Origin: Paracoccus hibiscisoli
Lineage (GTDB): Bacteria; Pseudomonadota; Alphaproteobacteria; Rhodobacterales; Rhodobacteraceae
NCBI RefSeq assembly: GCF_005048265.1
Contig: NZ_SUNH01000005.1
Coordinates: forward strand, 62,001 to 126,000
Reading direction: 5' to 3'
Length of the DNA: 64,000 nt
A model generated the notes under the pieces. The model saw nothing but the letters and a program-made list of their open reading frames with translations, had not been told where the DNA came from and made no database searches. The translations under genes and the position numbers were made by a program. Positions 20,896 to 29,162 of the stretch are shown here, piece after piece. Numbering within the stretch: the first letter of the stretch is position 1; every line of letters starts with the position of its first letter.

Positions 20896-21636
20896 ATGAG
20901 CACCCCCAGCAGCATCGACCAGGCCGAGATCGCGAAGTTCGAAGCGATGGCCGCCGAATGGTGGGATCCGAACGGCAAGTTCCGCCCCCTGCACCTGATG
21001 AACCCGCTGCGGCTGGATTACATCGCGGACCAGATCGCCGCCGAATACGGGCGCGACCGGCGCAGCCTGCGGCCCTTCGACGGGCTGCGGGTGCTGGATA
21101 TCGGCTGCGGCGGCGGGCTGGTCAGCGAACCCATGGCCCGGTTGGGTGCCGATATGGTGGGCGCGGATGCGACCCAGGTGAACATCGGCGTGGCGCAGGC
21201 CCATGCCGATCAACAGGGGCTGACGATCGATTACCGCGCAACCACCGCCGAGGCGTTGGTCGCGGCGGGCGAACGGTTCGACGTGGTGCTGGCGCTGGAG
21301 ATCGTGGAGCATGTCGCAGACCCCGCGGCCTTTGTCGCGACCTGCCATGACCTGCTGCGGCCCGGCGGGCTGCTGATCCTGTCGACGCTGAACCGCACCG
21401 CGCGCAGCTTTGGTGCGGCGATCATCGGGGCGGAATGGATCATGCGCTGGCTGCCGCGCGGGACGCATGACTGGCGGCGCTTCATCACCCCGGACGAGCT
21501 GGCCGCGCAGGCGCAGGCGGCGGGGCTGATGGTCGCGGACCGCAAGGGGATGGTGTTCAACCCGATCACCTTCGGCTGGTCGATCTCGGACCGGGATCTG
21601 GCGGTGAATTACATCCTGACGGCGCGTCGGGGTTAG
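20896..21636 (+). CDS. ubiG: Ubiquinone biosynthesis O-methyltransferase UbiG
   Basis: SAM-dependent enzyme for both O-methylations in ubiquinone synthesis. 246 residues: [19 protein letters not shown] near the N-terminus, the SAM motif [19 protein letters not shown] (about 65-84), LEIVEHV, and the C-terminal [15 protein letters not shown], all as in UbiG. The ATG at 20896 is preceded by a modest AGGA. The stop overlaps the convergent MarR gene by four bases. Confidence 0.96.
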   Translation: MSTPSSIDQAEIAKFEAMAAEWWDPNGKFRPLHLMNPLRLDYIADQIAAEYGRDRRSLRPFDGLRVLDIGCGGGLVSEPMARLGADMVGADATQVNIGVAQAHADQQGLTIDYRATTAEALVAAGERFDVVLALEIVEHVADPAAFVATCHDLLRPGGLLILSTLNRTARSFGAAIIGAEWIMRWLPRGTHDWRRFITPDELAAQAQAAGLMVADRKGMVFNPITFGWSISDRDLAVNYILTARRG

Positions 21637-22121
21637 GGTTTCGGCGGGTCCGCCTCCAGCCGCAGGCGCAATTCGCGCAGCACGGGCAGGGCGCCGCGCA
21701 CCCGTTCGGCGCCGATGTCGCGCACCACGCCCGCGATCAGCGGCATGAACCCCGCGATGGCCTGGTCGCGCGCCGCCCGTCCCGCCGTGCTGATCGACAC
21801 GAATTTCCGCCGCGCATCGTCCCAATCGGGGCGGATATGGACATGGCCCGCCCAGTCCAGCCGCGCCAGCGTGTTGGTCATGGCCCCGCGCGTGACATGA
21901 AAGGCCGCGGCCAGCTGGGCCGGGGTGCGTTCCTCGTTCACATGGGCCAGAAGGTTCAGCACCGAGAAATGCGAAATCTGCATTCCCTTGGGCAGCGCCC
22001 GCAGGATCAGGTTGCGCGACAGCTGGTCGGCGATCAGCACCTCGGCGAACAGGCTGGCGGCCAGGCGGTCGGTGGACCGGGCCTCAGCCGTCTTGTCGGG
22101 GGTGCTTGGGGGTGTCGTCAT
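21633..22121 (-). CDS. MarR family transcriptional regulator
   Basis: A 162-residue winged-helix protein. A helix-turn-helix is visible around residues 60-90 ([20 protein letters not shown]), followed by the wing ([19 protein letters not shown]), typical of MarR. The start codon lies inside the end of the nitrilase-family gene, 38 bases of overlap, so the two are probably co-expressed. Its ligand is unknown. Confidence 0.88.
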   Translation of the reverse strand: MTTPPSTPDKTAEARSTDRLAASLFAEVLIADQLSRNLILRALPKGMQISHFSVLNLLAHVNEERTPAQLAAAFHVTRGAMTNTLARLDWAGHVHIRPDWDDARRKFVSISTAGRAARDQAIAGFMPLIAGVVRDIGAERVRGALPVLRELRLRLEADPPKP

Positions 22122-22965
22122 GGCCGTCCGGGGCCGCGAAGGGCCTGTCATGGGAAAGGGAAGGAATGCGGGACCGTGCCTCATCCACCGCCGAAAGGTC
22201 AAGGGAAACAATGGTGACGCCGGGCTGGTCGCCGCCATCGGCCAGCACCCGGCCCCAGGGATCGACGACCAGCGAATGGCCGTGGCTGCGCCGCGCGGGC
22301 CGGTCCGGGCTGTGGGGCGCGGCGTGCCGGCCGCATTGCGCAGGCGCCAGCACAAAGCACCCCGTCTCGATCGCGCGGGCGCGCAGCAGGGTCTCCCAAT
22401 GGGCGGCGCCGGTGACCGGGTTGAAGGCCGAGGGCACGGTCAGCACCCGCGCCCCCGCCTGCGCCAAGGTCCGGTACAGATGCGGGAACCGCAGGTCATA
22501 GCAGATCGTCAGGCCCAGCACCGTGCCGGCTGCGGGGGCGATGACGGCCCGGTCGCCGGGGCGATAGGCGGCGCTTTCGCGATAGGATTCTGTATCGCTG
22601 ATGGTCACGTCGAACATGTGCAGCTTATCATAGCGCGCCGCGATGGTGCCGTCCGGCGCGATCAGCAGGCTGCGATTCGCGAACCGCCCGTCCGCATCGC
22701 CCGTGGCCAGCGCCAGCGAGCCGATCAGCAGCCAGATGTCCAGCGCCCGCGCCTCGGCCCGCAGGGCGGCCAGGGTCGGGTCGTCGGCCTCCGGGCGCAG
22801 CAGGGCGGCCTGGCGCGCACGGTCGGGCGACAGCAGGTTCGTGGCCTCGGGCGTCAGGACCAGCTGCGCGCCCTGGCCCGCGGCCTGGCGGATCAGGTCG
22901 GTCGTGGGACCCAGATTCGCCGCCGGGTCGTCGCCAACCGACAGCTGGACCAGCCCCACGCGCAT
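22084..22965 (-). CDS. Nitrilase-superfamily amidohydrolase (Nit2/NitFhit-like)
   Basis: Carbon-nitrogen hydrolase of 293 residues with the full Glu-Lys-Cys triad: E40 in TPEATN, K114 in YDKLHMFD and C155 in TICYDLRFP. The FDV and YRESAAYRPGD context resembles deaminated-glutathione amidases (Nit1-like) and omega-amidases. Adjacent grxC, two bases upstream, fits a thiol-repair setting, but the substrate is inference. The C-terminus overlaps the marR start. Confidence 0.9.
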   Translation of the reverse strand: MRVGLVQLSVGDDPAANLGPTTDLIRQAAGQGAQLVLTPEATNLLSPDRARQAALLRPEADDPTLAALRAEARALDIWLLIGSLALATGDADGRFANRSLLIAPDGTIAARYDKLHMFDVTISDTESYRESAAYRPGDRAVIAPAAGTVLGLTICYDLRFPHLYRTLAQAGARVLTVPSAFNPVTGAAHWETLLRARAIETGCFVLAPAQCGRHAAPHSPDRPARRSHGHSLVVDPWGRVLADGGDQPGVTIVSLDLSAVDEARSRIPSLSHDRPFAAPDGHDDTPKHPRQDG

Positions 22966-22967
22966 GA

Positions 22968-23225
22968 TCAGGCGGCGCCTTTCAGCAGCGGGTCCAGCTT
23001 GCCCGAACGCTCCAGCGCATAGAGGTCGTCGCAGCCGCCGACATGGGTGGTGCCCACGAAGATCTGCGGGACCGAGCGTTTGCCCGCGCGTTTCGTCATC
23101 TTGTCGCGCAGGGCCGGGTCGGCGCCCACGTCGATTTCGGTATAGGACGCGCCCTTCTGGTCCAGCAGCTGCTTGGCGCGGATGCAGAAGGGGCAGGTGC
23201 GGGTGGTGTAGATCTCGATGGTCAT
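22968..23225 (-). CDS. grxC: Glutaredoxin 3
   Basis: Reduces disulfides and glutathionyl mixed disulfides using glutathione. The 85-residue protein has the redox site C11-P-F-C14, the cis-proline segment SVPQIFVG and the glutathione-binding GGCDDLYALE. It begins the grxC-nitrilase-marR run on the minus strand. comF upstream is 29 bases away on the same strand. Confidence 0.96.
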   Translation of the reverse strand: MTIEIYTTRTCPFCIRAKQLLDQKGASYTEIDVGADPALRDKMTKRAGKRSVPQIFVGTTHVGGCDDLYALERSGKLDPLLKGAA

Positions 23226-23254
23226 GATGGTCCTTTTGGTGGCTGCCCTCCTAT

Positions 23255-23989
23255 CTAGGTATCCTTGACCGCGCGTGCCAGCACCGCGACCGAAACCGGC
23301 CCCGATCCGGCCGCCAGCAGCGCCAGCGCCGCCGCGTGGATCGTGGCCCCCGACGCCATCACGTCGTCGACCAGCATCACCGGCCGCCCCACCAGCCCCG
23401 CTGCCCGCCGCGGATGCACGGCCAGCGCGTCCTGCTGGTTCGAGAACCGGTCGGCCACGCCGCGATGATCCTGCGCAGGCGTGTGGCGCAGCCGCACCAG
23501 CAGGTCCGACTGGTGGTCCAGTCCCAGAGCCCGCGCGACGCGGCCCGAGATCTGCGCCGACTGGTTGTATTTGCGCTTTGCCAGGCGGCGCAGATGCAGG
23601 GGCACTGGCGCCACGATCATGCCGGGCACAGCCAGCGGCGCCGCCGCCCGCGCCAGCCAGGCGGCCATGGGCGGGGCCAGATCCAGCCGGTCGCCATGCT
23701 TCAGCGCCAGGGTCAGCCGCCGCGCCGTGCCGCCATAGACCAGCGCCGCGCGCCCCCGCGACCAGGGCCTGACCGCGCCCAGGCAGTCGTCGCAGACCAG
23801 CACCTGCGCCGCCCCCGACCCGTCATCGGGCAGCGGCGCCCCGCAGCAATCGCAGCAGGCGCCGGTGATGAAGGCCGCATCGGGCCAGCAATCGGCGCAC
23901 AGATGCACCGCGCCCGCGCCGCCATCCGCGACGCCTGCGCCGCAGGACAGGCATTGCGGCGGATAAAGCAGCCGCAGCGCCGCTTTCAT
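23255..23989 (-). CDS. ComF family phosphoribosyltransferase-like protein
   Basis: A 244-residue protein with N-terminal zinc-ribbon cysteines (CLSCG, CADC, CCDCCG, CDDC within residues 10-80) and a C-terminal PRTase fold ending in the PRPP loop MLVDDVMASGAT. ComF is a competence protein in Bacillus; in alphaproteobacteria its role is unclear. I start at MKAALRLLYPPQC (23989). An ATG at 24022 would overlap the start of the divergent methyltransferase, so it is less likely. Confidence 0.87.
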   Translation of the reverse strand: MKAALRLLYPPQCLSCGAGVADGGAGAVHLCADCWPDAAFITGACCDCCGAPLPDDGSGAAQVLVCDDCLGAVRPWSRGRAALVYGGTARRLTLALKHGDRLDLAPPMAAWLARAAAPLAVPGMIVAPVPLHLRRLAKRKYNQSAQISGRVARALGLDHQSDLLVRLRHTPAQDHRGVADRFSNQQDALAVHPRRAAGLVGRPVMLVDDVMASGATIHAAALALLAAGSGPVSVAVLARAVKDT

Positions 23990-24020
23990 CGCGCCCGAAA
24001 GCACCCTATGTTCCAGTCCC

Positions 24021-24842
24021 ATGAGTGACCCCCGCCCCGCCCTGACCGACCGCATCGCCCTGACCCGCCAGCGTTGCCGCGCCGCGCGCCAGGGCATCGT
24101 GGACCTGTTCCACCAGATCGCCGCCGATGAGGTGCAGGATAGGCTGGCCGAGGTTAACAGAACCTTTACGGCGCCCGCCCTGGTGACCGGTTTTCCCGAC
24201 CTCTGGGGCCCGCGCTTTCCCGACGCGCGGGTGGTGGCCGACGATCCGGTTCTGGACCTGGAGCCCGGTAAGCATGATCTGGTGATCCACGCCCTGTCGC
24301 TGCATTGGGCCGACGATCCGGTGGGGCAGATGGTGCAGTGCCGCCGCGCGCTGGGCCCCGACGGGCTGTTCATCGGCGTGATGTTCGGCGGCCAGACCCT
24401 GGCCGAGCCGCGCGCCGCCCTGGCACAGGCCGAGGCCGAGATCACCGGCGGCCTGTCCCCGCGCATCCTGCCGATGGGAGAGATCCGCGAACTGGGCGGT
24501 CTGCTGGGTCGCGCCGGGCTGGCCCTGCCGGTGGCCGATCTGCTGCCGCAGCGCGCCAGCTATCGCGACCTGGCGCATCTGGGCCGCGACCTGCGCGCCA
24601 TGGGCGAGGGCAATGCGATGGCCGCCCGCGCGCGCCGCCCCCTGCCGCGCGCCGTTCTGGCCCGCGCCGCCGAACTGCTGGCCGCCCACAGCCCCGACCG
24701 CGACGATCCGTCCCGTGTTGCGGTCACCTTCGATCTGGTCTTTCTGACGGGCTGGGCGCCGTCCGACAGCCAGCCCAAGCCCTTGCGACCCGGCTCGGCC
24801 ACGACATCCCTGGCCGACGCCCTGGCCAAACTCAGGAAATGA
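24021..24842 (+). CDS. SAM-dependent methyltransferase-like protein (NDUFAF5/BioC-like)
   Basis: A 273-residue protein resembling the alphaproteobacterial homologue of NDUFAF5, a complex I assembly factor. It has LVIHALSLHWADDPVGQMVQ, RRALGPDGLFIGVMFGG and SPRILPMGEIRELGGLLGRAG in that order. The expected N-terminal glycine-rich SAM motif is not obvious, so cofactor use is uncertain. Divergent from comF with virtually no gap. The stop overlaps the hemH start codons. Confidence 0.8.
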   Translation: MSDPRPALTDRIALTRQRCRAARQGIVDLFHQIAADEVQDRLAEVNRTFTAPALVTGFPDLWGPRFPDARVVADDPVLDLEPGKHDLVIHALSLHWADDPVGQMVQCRRALGPDGLFIGVMFGGQTLAEPRAALAQAEAEITGGLSPRILPMGEIRELGGLLGRAGLALPVADLLPQRASYRDLAHLGRDLRAMGEGNAMAARARRPLPRAVLARAAELLAAHSPDRDDPSRVAVTFDLVFLTGWAPSDSQPKPLRPGSATTSLADALAKLRK

Positions 24843-24844
24843 TG

Positions 24845-25918
24845 ATGCACAGCTCTGACGTCCCCGCCCCTGCGGCTGCCAAGGTCCCGACCCATGCGGC
24901 CCCCGACCATCCGGCGGTCATGCCTGCCAAGACCGGCATCCTGATCGCCAATCTGGGCACGCCGGACGGCTATGACTATTGGTCGATGCGTCGCTATCTG
25001 AACGAATTCCTGTCGGACCGCCGCGTCGTCGACATCAACCGCCTGATCTGGCAGCCGCTGCTGCAGCTGGTGATCCTGACCAGGCGGCCCTTCACCTCGG
25101 GCGCGAATTACAAGCTGATCTGGAACCACGAGGCCGATGAAAGCCCGCTGCTGACCATCACCAAGGCCCAGACCAAGGCGCTGGCCCAGATGGCCCATGA
25201 CGAATGGGGCGATCAGGTCATGGTCGATTTCTGCATGCGCTATGGCAACCCGTCGACCAAGGACGTGGTCCGGCGCATGGTCGAGGCGGGGTGCCGGCGC
25301 ATCGTGTTCCTGCCGCTTTATCCGCAATATGCGGGGCCGACCTCGGCCACGGCCAATGACCAGCTGTTCCGCGTGATGATGGAGGAGACCTGGCAGCCCG
25401 CCATCCGCACGGTCGAGCCCTATGTGAACCGCCCCGACTATATCAAGGCGCTGGCCGACAGCGTGCGCCGGGCGCTGAACGGCAAGGTGCCGAAAAAGCT
25501 GGTCGCCAGCTATCACGGCATGCCGAAACGCTATCTGATGCAGGGCGATCCCTATCACTGCCAGTGCCAGAAGACCTCGCGCCTGCTGCGCGAGGAGCTG
25601 GGCTGGCCCGAGGGGATCATCGACACGACCTTCCAGTCGGTCTTCGGCCGCGAGGAATGGCTGCGCCCCTATACGGTCGAGCATGTGGCCGAGCTGGCCA
25701 AGCAGGGCCATACCGACATCGCGGTGATTTCGCCCGCCTTCTCGTCCGATTGCATCGAGACGCTGGAGGAGATCAACGGCGAGATCAAGGAGGCCTTCGA
25801 GGAGGCCGGGGGCCACGAGTTCCAGTACATCCCCTGCCTGAACGACGACCCGGCCCATATCCGGGTCATGTTGGAGGTGATCCGCGAGAATATCGGCGGC
25901 TGGGCCCACCCCGCCTGA
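24845..25918 (+). CDS. hemH: Ferrochelatase
   Basis: Inserts Fe2+ into protoporphyrin IX, the last step of haem synthesis. About 357 residues. It has ILIANLGTPDGYDYWSMRRY, YPQYAGPTSAT, the metal-binding ASYHGMPKRY and GDPYHCQCQKTS, and SPAFSSDCIETLEE. Three consecutive ATGs (24839, 24842, 24845) are available; the last has the best spacing from AGGAA. A Pro/Ala-rich N-terminal extension of about 28 residues precedes the conserved core. Confidence 0.96.
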   Translation: MHSSDVPAPAAAKVPTHAAPDHPAVMPAKTGILIANLGTPDGYDYWSMRRYLNEFLSDRRVVDINRLIWQPLLQLVILTRRPFTSGANYKLIWNHEADESPLLTITKAQTKALAQMAHDEWGDQVMVDFCMRYGNPSTKDVVRRMVEAGCRRIVFLPLYPQYAGPTSATANDQLFRVMMEETWQPAIRTVEPYVNRPDYIKALADSVRRALNGKVPKKLVASYHGMPKRYLMQGDPYHCQCQKTSRLLREELGWPEGIIDTTFQSVFGREEWLRPYTVEHVAELAKQGHTDIAVISPAFSSDCIETLEEINGEIKEAFEEAGGHEFQYIPCLNDDPAHIRVMLEVIRENIGGWAHPA

Positions 25919-25944
25919 GGCCGCCCGCTCAAGGATGGGCGGCC
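25919..25944 (+). terminator. Hairpin after hemH
   Basis: GGCCGCCC (25919-25926) and GGGCGGCC (25937-25944) with a 10-base loop, directly after the hemH stop and before the convergent L,D-transpeptidase. There is no T run on either strand. Confidence 0.5.
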
Positions 25945-25965
25945 CCCCACGGGGGCCTGCCCGCG

Positions 25966-26568
25966 TCACAGCACCAGGACCTGGGTGCCCAGCTTGGTGA
26001 AGTTGTACAGCTCGGCGATGTGTTCGTTGTAGAGGCCGATGCAGCCGTTGGACGATTTGCGGCCGATCTTGCGCGTATCATGCGTGCCGTGGATGCGGTA
26101 ATACTGCCAGGTCAGCCACAGCGCATGGGTGCCCATCGGGTTGTCCGGCCCGGGCGGCACGAATTCCGGCCAGTCGGGGTTGCGTTCGCGCATCGCGGGC
26201 GTCGGCGCCCAGGAGGGGCCGTCGACCTTGCGGATGATCTCGGTCCGGCCGGTGCGGACCAGATCCTCGCTGACCGGGATCGAACTGGGATAGACGCGAT
26301 AGGTGTTGCCGTCCTCGGACCAGAAATGGACCGCGCGCGAGGTCAGGTCGCACAGGATCGCGCCATTGGTCAGGTTCGGGAAATGCGGCCGCCAGTCCTG
26401 GCCGCGAAAGCTGGAGATGTTGTGCTGGGGCGCGGGGCCGGTGGCGACCGGCGCGCCGGTGGCGGGGTCGATCTCCTGTCCCAGGGCGGGCAGGGCCAGG
26501 GTTGCGGCTCCCAGGGCCGCGGCCGAGCCCAGAAAGGCCCGGCGGTTGAAAGCAGACGACGTGCTCAT
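25966..26568 (-). CDS. Exported L,D-transpeptidase (YkuD) with twin-arginine-like signal
   Basis: A 200-residue secreted YkuD-domain protein. The N-terminus NRRAFLGSAAALGAATLALPALG looks like a Tat signal (seen as RRAFLG plus a hydrophobic stretch). The catalytic region near the C-terminus reads HGTHDTRKIGRKSSNGCIGL, with the histidine and the SxGC nucleophile cysteine. Such enzymes make 3-3 peptidoglycan crosslinks or attach lipoproteins to murein. Another YkuD gene lies at 27.4 kb. Confidence 0.88.
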   Translation of the reverse strand: MSTSSAFNRRAFLGSAAALGAATLALPALGQEIDPATGAPVATGPAPQHNISSFRGQDWRPHFPNLTNGAILCDLTSRAVHFWSEDGNTYRVYPSSIPVSEDLVRTGRTEIIRKVDGPSWAPTPAMRERNPDWPEFVPPGPDNPMGTHALWLTWQYYRIHGTHDTRKIGRKSSNGCIGLYNEHIAELYNFTKLGTQVLVL

Positions 26569-26798
26569 CGACTCATGTCCTTCGTTCGGATCACCGCTCT
26601 TGCGGGGCGGTCTGCAGGGGGAGGTGCCGCAGCGGGCGGCATGGTCGGAAATATAGCCCGGCCCCGGGGTTGCGGCAATTCAATCTGTCGATCGGGCACC
26701 ACCCGCCCACCAAGCGCGGCGATCACGCCAAGTTGCGTTTGAACCCGTCCCCCACCTTGGATAGGACTGGGACATATGCGCGAGGAGTGTGCCGGAAC

Positions 26799-27314
26799 AT
26801 GAAGAAAATCAACGCGCTTGCGATTCTGGGGCTGGTGGTGCTGGGGGCGTGCGGGCCGCGCAACCTGGCGCAGATGCCGATGCCCGCCCCCATGGACCCC
26901 ACCCAGGCCATGGCCCCCGCGGTCGAGGACAATGCCGCGATTGCCGGACGCGTGTTGCAGCAGATCAACACCCTGCGCGCCAATATCGGTGCCGCGGCGC
27001 TGATGCCCAACCCTCAGCTGGAGGCTGCGGCCATGGCGCATGCGCGCGACATGTCGGCGCAGAATCGGGCCTGGCATTGGGGGTCGGACGGATCGTCGCC
27101 CCTGGACCGCGCGCGGCGGCAGGGTTTCTCGGGCGTGATCATCGGAGAGAACATCTCCGAGAGCTATGAGAACGACATGCAGACATTGGCCGCCTGGATG
27201 TCCACCCGCGACACGCGCGACGTGATCATGGACCCCACGGCGACCCAGCTGGGCTTTGCCTGGTTCACCGAGCCGTCGGGCAAGATCTGGTGGACGCTGC
27301 TGACCGGCAGCTGA
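26799..27314 (+). CDS. CAP-domain lipoprotein
   Basis: A 171-residue lipoprotein. It has a short signal peptide with lipobox LGAC (C20) and then a CAP/SCP-like domain: LQQINTLRANIGAAAL, AAAMAHARDMSAQNRAWHWG, GENISESYE and QLGFAWF, following the bacterial CAP pattern. A GAGGAG site lies 11 bases upstream of the ATG. Bacterial CAP proteins are secreted and of mostly unknown function. Its position between two L,D-transpeptidase genes suggests an envelope role. Confidence 0.85.
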   Translation: MKKINALAILGLVVLGACGPRNLAQMPMPAPMDPTQAMAPAVEDNAAIAGRVLQQINTLRANIGAAALMPNPQLEAAAMAHARDMSAQNRAWHWGSDGSSPLDRARRQGFSGVIIGENISESYENDMQTLAAWMSTRDTRDVIMDPTATQLGFAWFTEPSGKIWWTLLTGS

Positions 27315-27320
27315 AACAAG

Positions 27321-27352
27321 GGGCGGGCGCAAAGGCCCGCCCGACCGCCTTT
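27321..27352 (+). terminator. Rho-independent terminator after the CAP lipoprotein
   Basis: GGGCGGGC (27321-27328), six-base loop, GCCCGCCC (27335-27342), followed by GACCGCC and a TTTT run. It sits in the 38-base gap before the convergent L,D-transpeptidase. Confidence 0.75.
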
Positions 27353-27898
27353 TCAGGGATAGATGACCACGGGCGTGCGCGGCTGCAGCATGGCATAGAT
27401 CTCCTGGATCTCCTCATCCGTCACGGCGATGCAGCCGGCCGTCCAGTCGCGGGCCTGCGGAAACAGGTGGTTCCCCTGCGGGCCACGCCCGTGGATGAAG
27501 ATGTCGCCGCCCGGGTTGCGCCCATGCGCCTCTGCAAAGGCGCGGTCGTTGGGATTGGGGTAGGAGATGCCGACCGACAGGTGGAACGCGCTGCGCGGGT
27601 TGAAGCGGTCGATGTGATAAATGCCCTCGGGCGTCTTGCCGTCGCCCTCGAACTGCTTGTGGCCGACGGGCTGGTTGCCCAAGCTGATGTCATAGGACCG
27701 CACCACGGTGCTGCCGCTGAACAGGTGCATGCGGCGCTGGCCCTTGTTCACCTGGATCTGGGTGATCGGCGGGCCGGAATAGCGCTGGAATTTGGTGGTC
27801 TGCTGCGGGCGTCCACAGGCAGCCAGCAAGGCCAGCATCGAAATCGTGAACGTCCGACGGGTCGTTTTGCTCATCACTGCCTCTGAAGCGTTTTTCAT
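27353..27898 (-). CDS. L,D-transpeptidase (YkuD) lipoprotein
   Basis: A 181-residue protein with a basic N-terminus (KTTRRTFTIS), a hydrophobic core and lipobox LLAAC, followed by a YkuD domain: ITQIQVNKGQRRMHLF, GDGKTPEGIYHIDR, DIFIHGRGPQG (catalytic His) and DWTAGCIAVTD (nucleophile Cys). A second in-frame ATG (MSKTTRRTF) eight codons in is an alternative start. Predicted to be anchored in a membrane and to act on peptidoglycan. Confidence 0.9.
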   Translation of the reverse strand: MKNASEAVMSKTTRRTFTISMLALLAACGRPQQTTKFQRYSGPPITQIQVNKGQRRMHLFSGSTVVRSYDISLGNQPVGHKQFEGDGKTPEGIYHIDRFNPRSAFHLSVGISYPNPNDRAFAEAHGRNPGGDIFIHGRGPQGNHLFPQARDWTAGCIAVTDEEIQEIYAMLQPRTPVVIYP

Positions 27899-27938
27899 TA
27901 TTTGTGATCCCGGAATATCACGGATAGCACGGCCCTGC

Positions 27939-29162
27939 CTAGCCGGGCGTTAACGCCGCGACCATTTCGACATGCGGCGAAAACCGGAACTGATCCACCA
28001 CCCAGAGCCGGTCGATCCGATAGCCCGCATCGGCCAGAATCCGCGCATCCTTGGCAAAACTGACCGGGTCGCAGGAGACAGCCGCCACCCCAGGAACCCG
28101 CGTTGCGGCCAAGTGACGCATCTGCGCCTCGGCCCCCGCGCGGGGCGGGTCGATCACGATTCCGTCAAAATGCGCCAACTCATCGGGCATCAGCGGGCGC
28201 CGCGCCAGGTCGCGGACCTCGGTCGTGATGCGGTTCAGACCGGGGGTGGCGCGCCAGGCCGAATCAAGCGCGGCCAGCGGTTCGGCCAGCCCTTCGACCG
28301 CGTGGACGGCGGCGCGTTCCGCCAGCGGCAGCGCGAAGGTCCCGCATCCCGCGAACAGGTCCGCGACCCGCGTGGCCCCCGCCAGCGCCGCGCGCACCGC
28401 CGCCAGCAGCGCCGCCTGACCCTGTTCCGTCGCCTGCAGGAAGGCGCCGGGCGGCGGCACGACCTGGGCACGCCCCATCGGCAGGGCGGGCGCGCGGCGG
28501 GTGATGGCCTGGCCGTCCCAGTCCAGCCGGGCCAGATCGCCCTCCTCGGCCAGGGCGGCCAGGGTGGCGAACAGCGCGGGCTCCATCGGCTTGCCGCCGC
28601 GCACGGCCACGTCCAGCCCGGCGGGGCCGTGGATCACCACCAGCGACAGCTCTGCCGCCCGCGACGCGCCCGCCGCCACGATGCGCCGCAGCAGAGGCAG
28701 CGCGGCCACGATCTGCGGGCGCAGCACATGGCATTTGGCCAGATCGACGATCACCTCGGACGCGCGGCCGTGAAAGCCCACCGTGGCGCCCTTTTTCGTG
28801 CGCCGCCCCGACAGCACCGCCCGGCGGCGGCTGTAGGGGGGCGAGACATGCACCTGCGGCACGGGGGCGGCGATGCCCTGTGCGGCCAGGGCGGTCAGTA
28901 CCACCTGGGTCTTCCAGGCGGTGGTGAAGTCGTCCGTCGCATGCATCAGCGAACAGCCCCCGCAGGCGCGGTAATGCGCGCACAGGGGCCGGATGCGGTC
29001 CGGGGACGGGGTGACGATGCGCGGGGCGGCGATGCGGCCGTTTTCGGCCTCGCCCTCGATCACCTCTCCGGGCAGGACCAGGGGGGCCAGCGCGCGGGCG
29101 TCACCGGACAGGGCCACGCCGTCGCCCTTGCGGCCAAGCCGCTCGATCGTCCAGAGGGTCAT
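27939..29162 (-). CDS. 23S rRNA/tRNA uracil-5-methyltransferase (RlmD/TrmA family)
   Basis: A 407-residue RNA m5U methyltransferase. N-terminal iron-sulfur ligands are visible in CAHYRACGGCS, with a further C in AKCHVLRP. The SAM region is VADLFAGCGTFALPLA, then VIDPPRAGAEAQMRHL and the catalytic cysteine in VSCDPVSFAKD. The [4Fe-4S] cysteines point to the RumA/RlmD side of the family rather than TrmA. The start overlaps the stop of the ABC exporter (ATGA). Last gene of a five-gene chain. Confidence 0.9.
   Translation of the reverse strand: MTLWTIERLGRKGDGVALSGDARALAPLVLPGEVIEGEAENGRIAAPRIVTPSPDRIRPLCAHYRACGGCSLMHATDDFTTAWKTQVVLTALAAQGIAAPVPQVHVSPPYSRRRAVLSGRRTKKGATVGFHGRASEVIVDLAKCHVLRPQIVAALPLLRRIVAAGASRAAELSLVVIHGPAGLDVAVRGGKPMEPALFATLAALAEEGDLARLDWDGQAITRRAPALPMGRAQVVPPPGAFLQATEQGQAALLAAVRAALAGATRVADLFAGCGTFALPLAERAAVHAVEGLAEPLAALDSAWRATPGLNRITTEVRDLARRPLMPDELAHFDGIVIDPPRAGAEAQMRHLAATRVPGVAAVSCDPVSFAKDARILADAGYRIDRLWVVDQFRFSPHVEMVAALTPG

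Noticed and set aside
24150..24165. GTTAAC sequence as a regulatory box
   Set aside because: It lies inside the methyltransferase coding region with no inverted partner.
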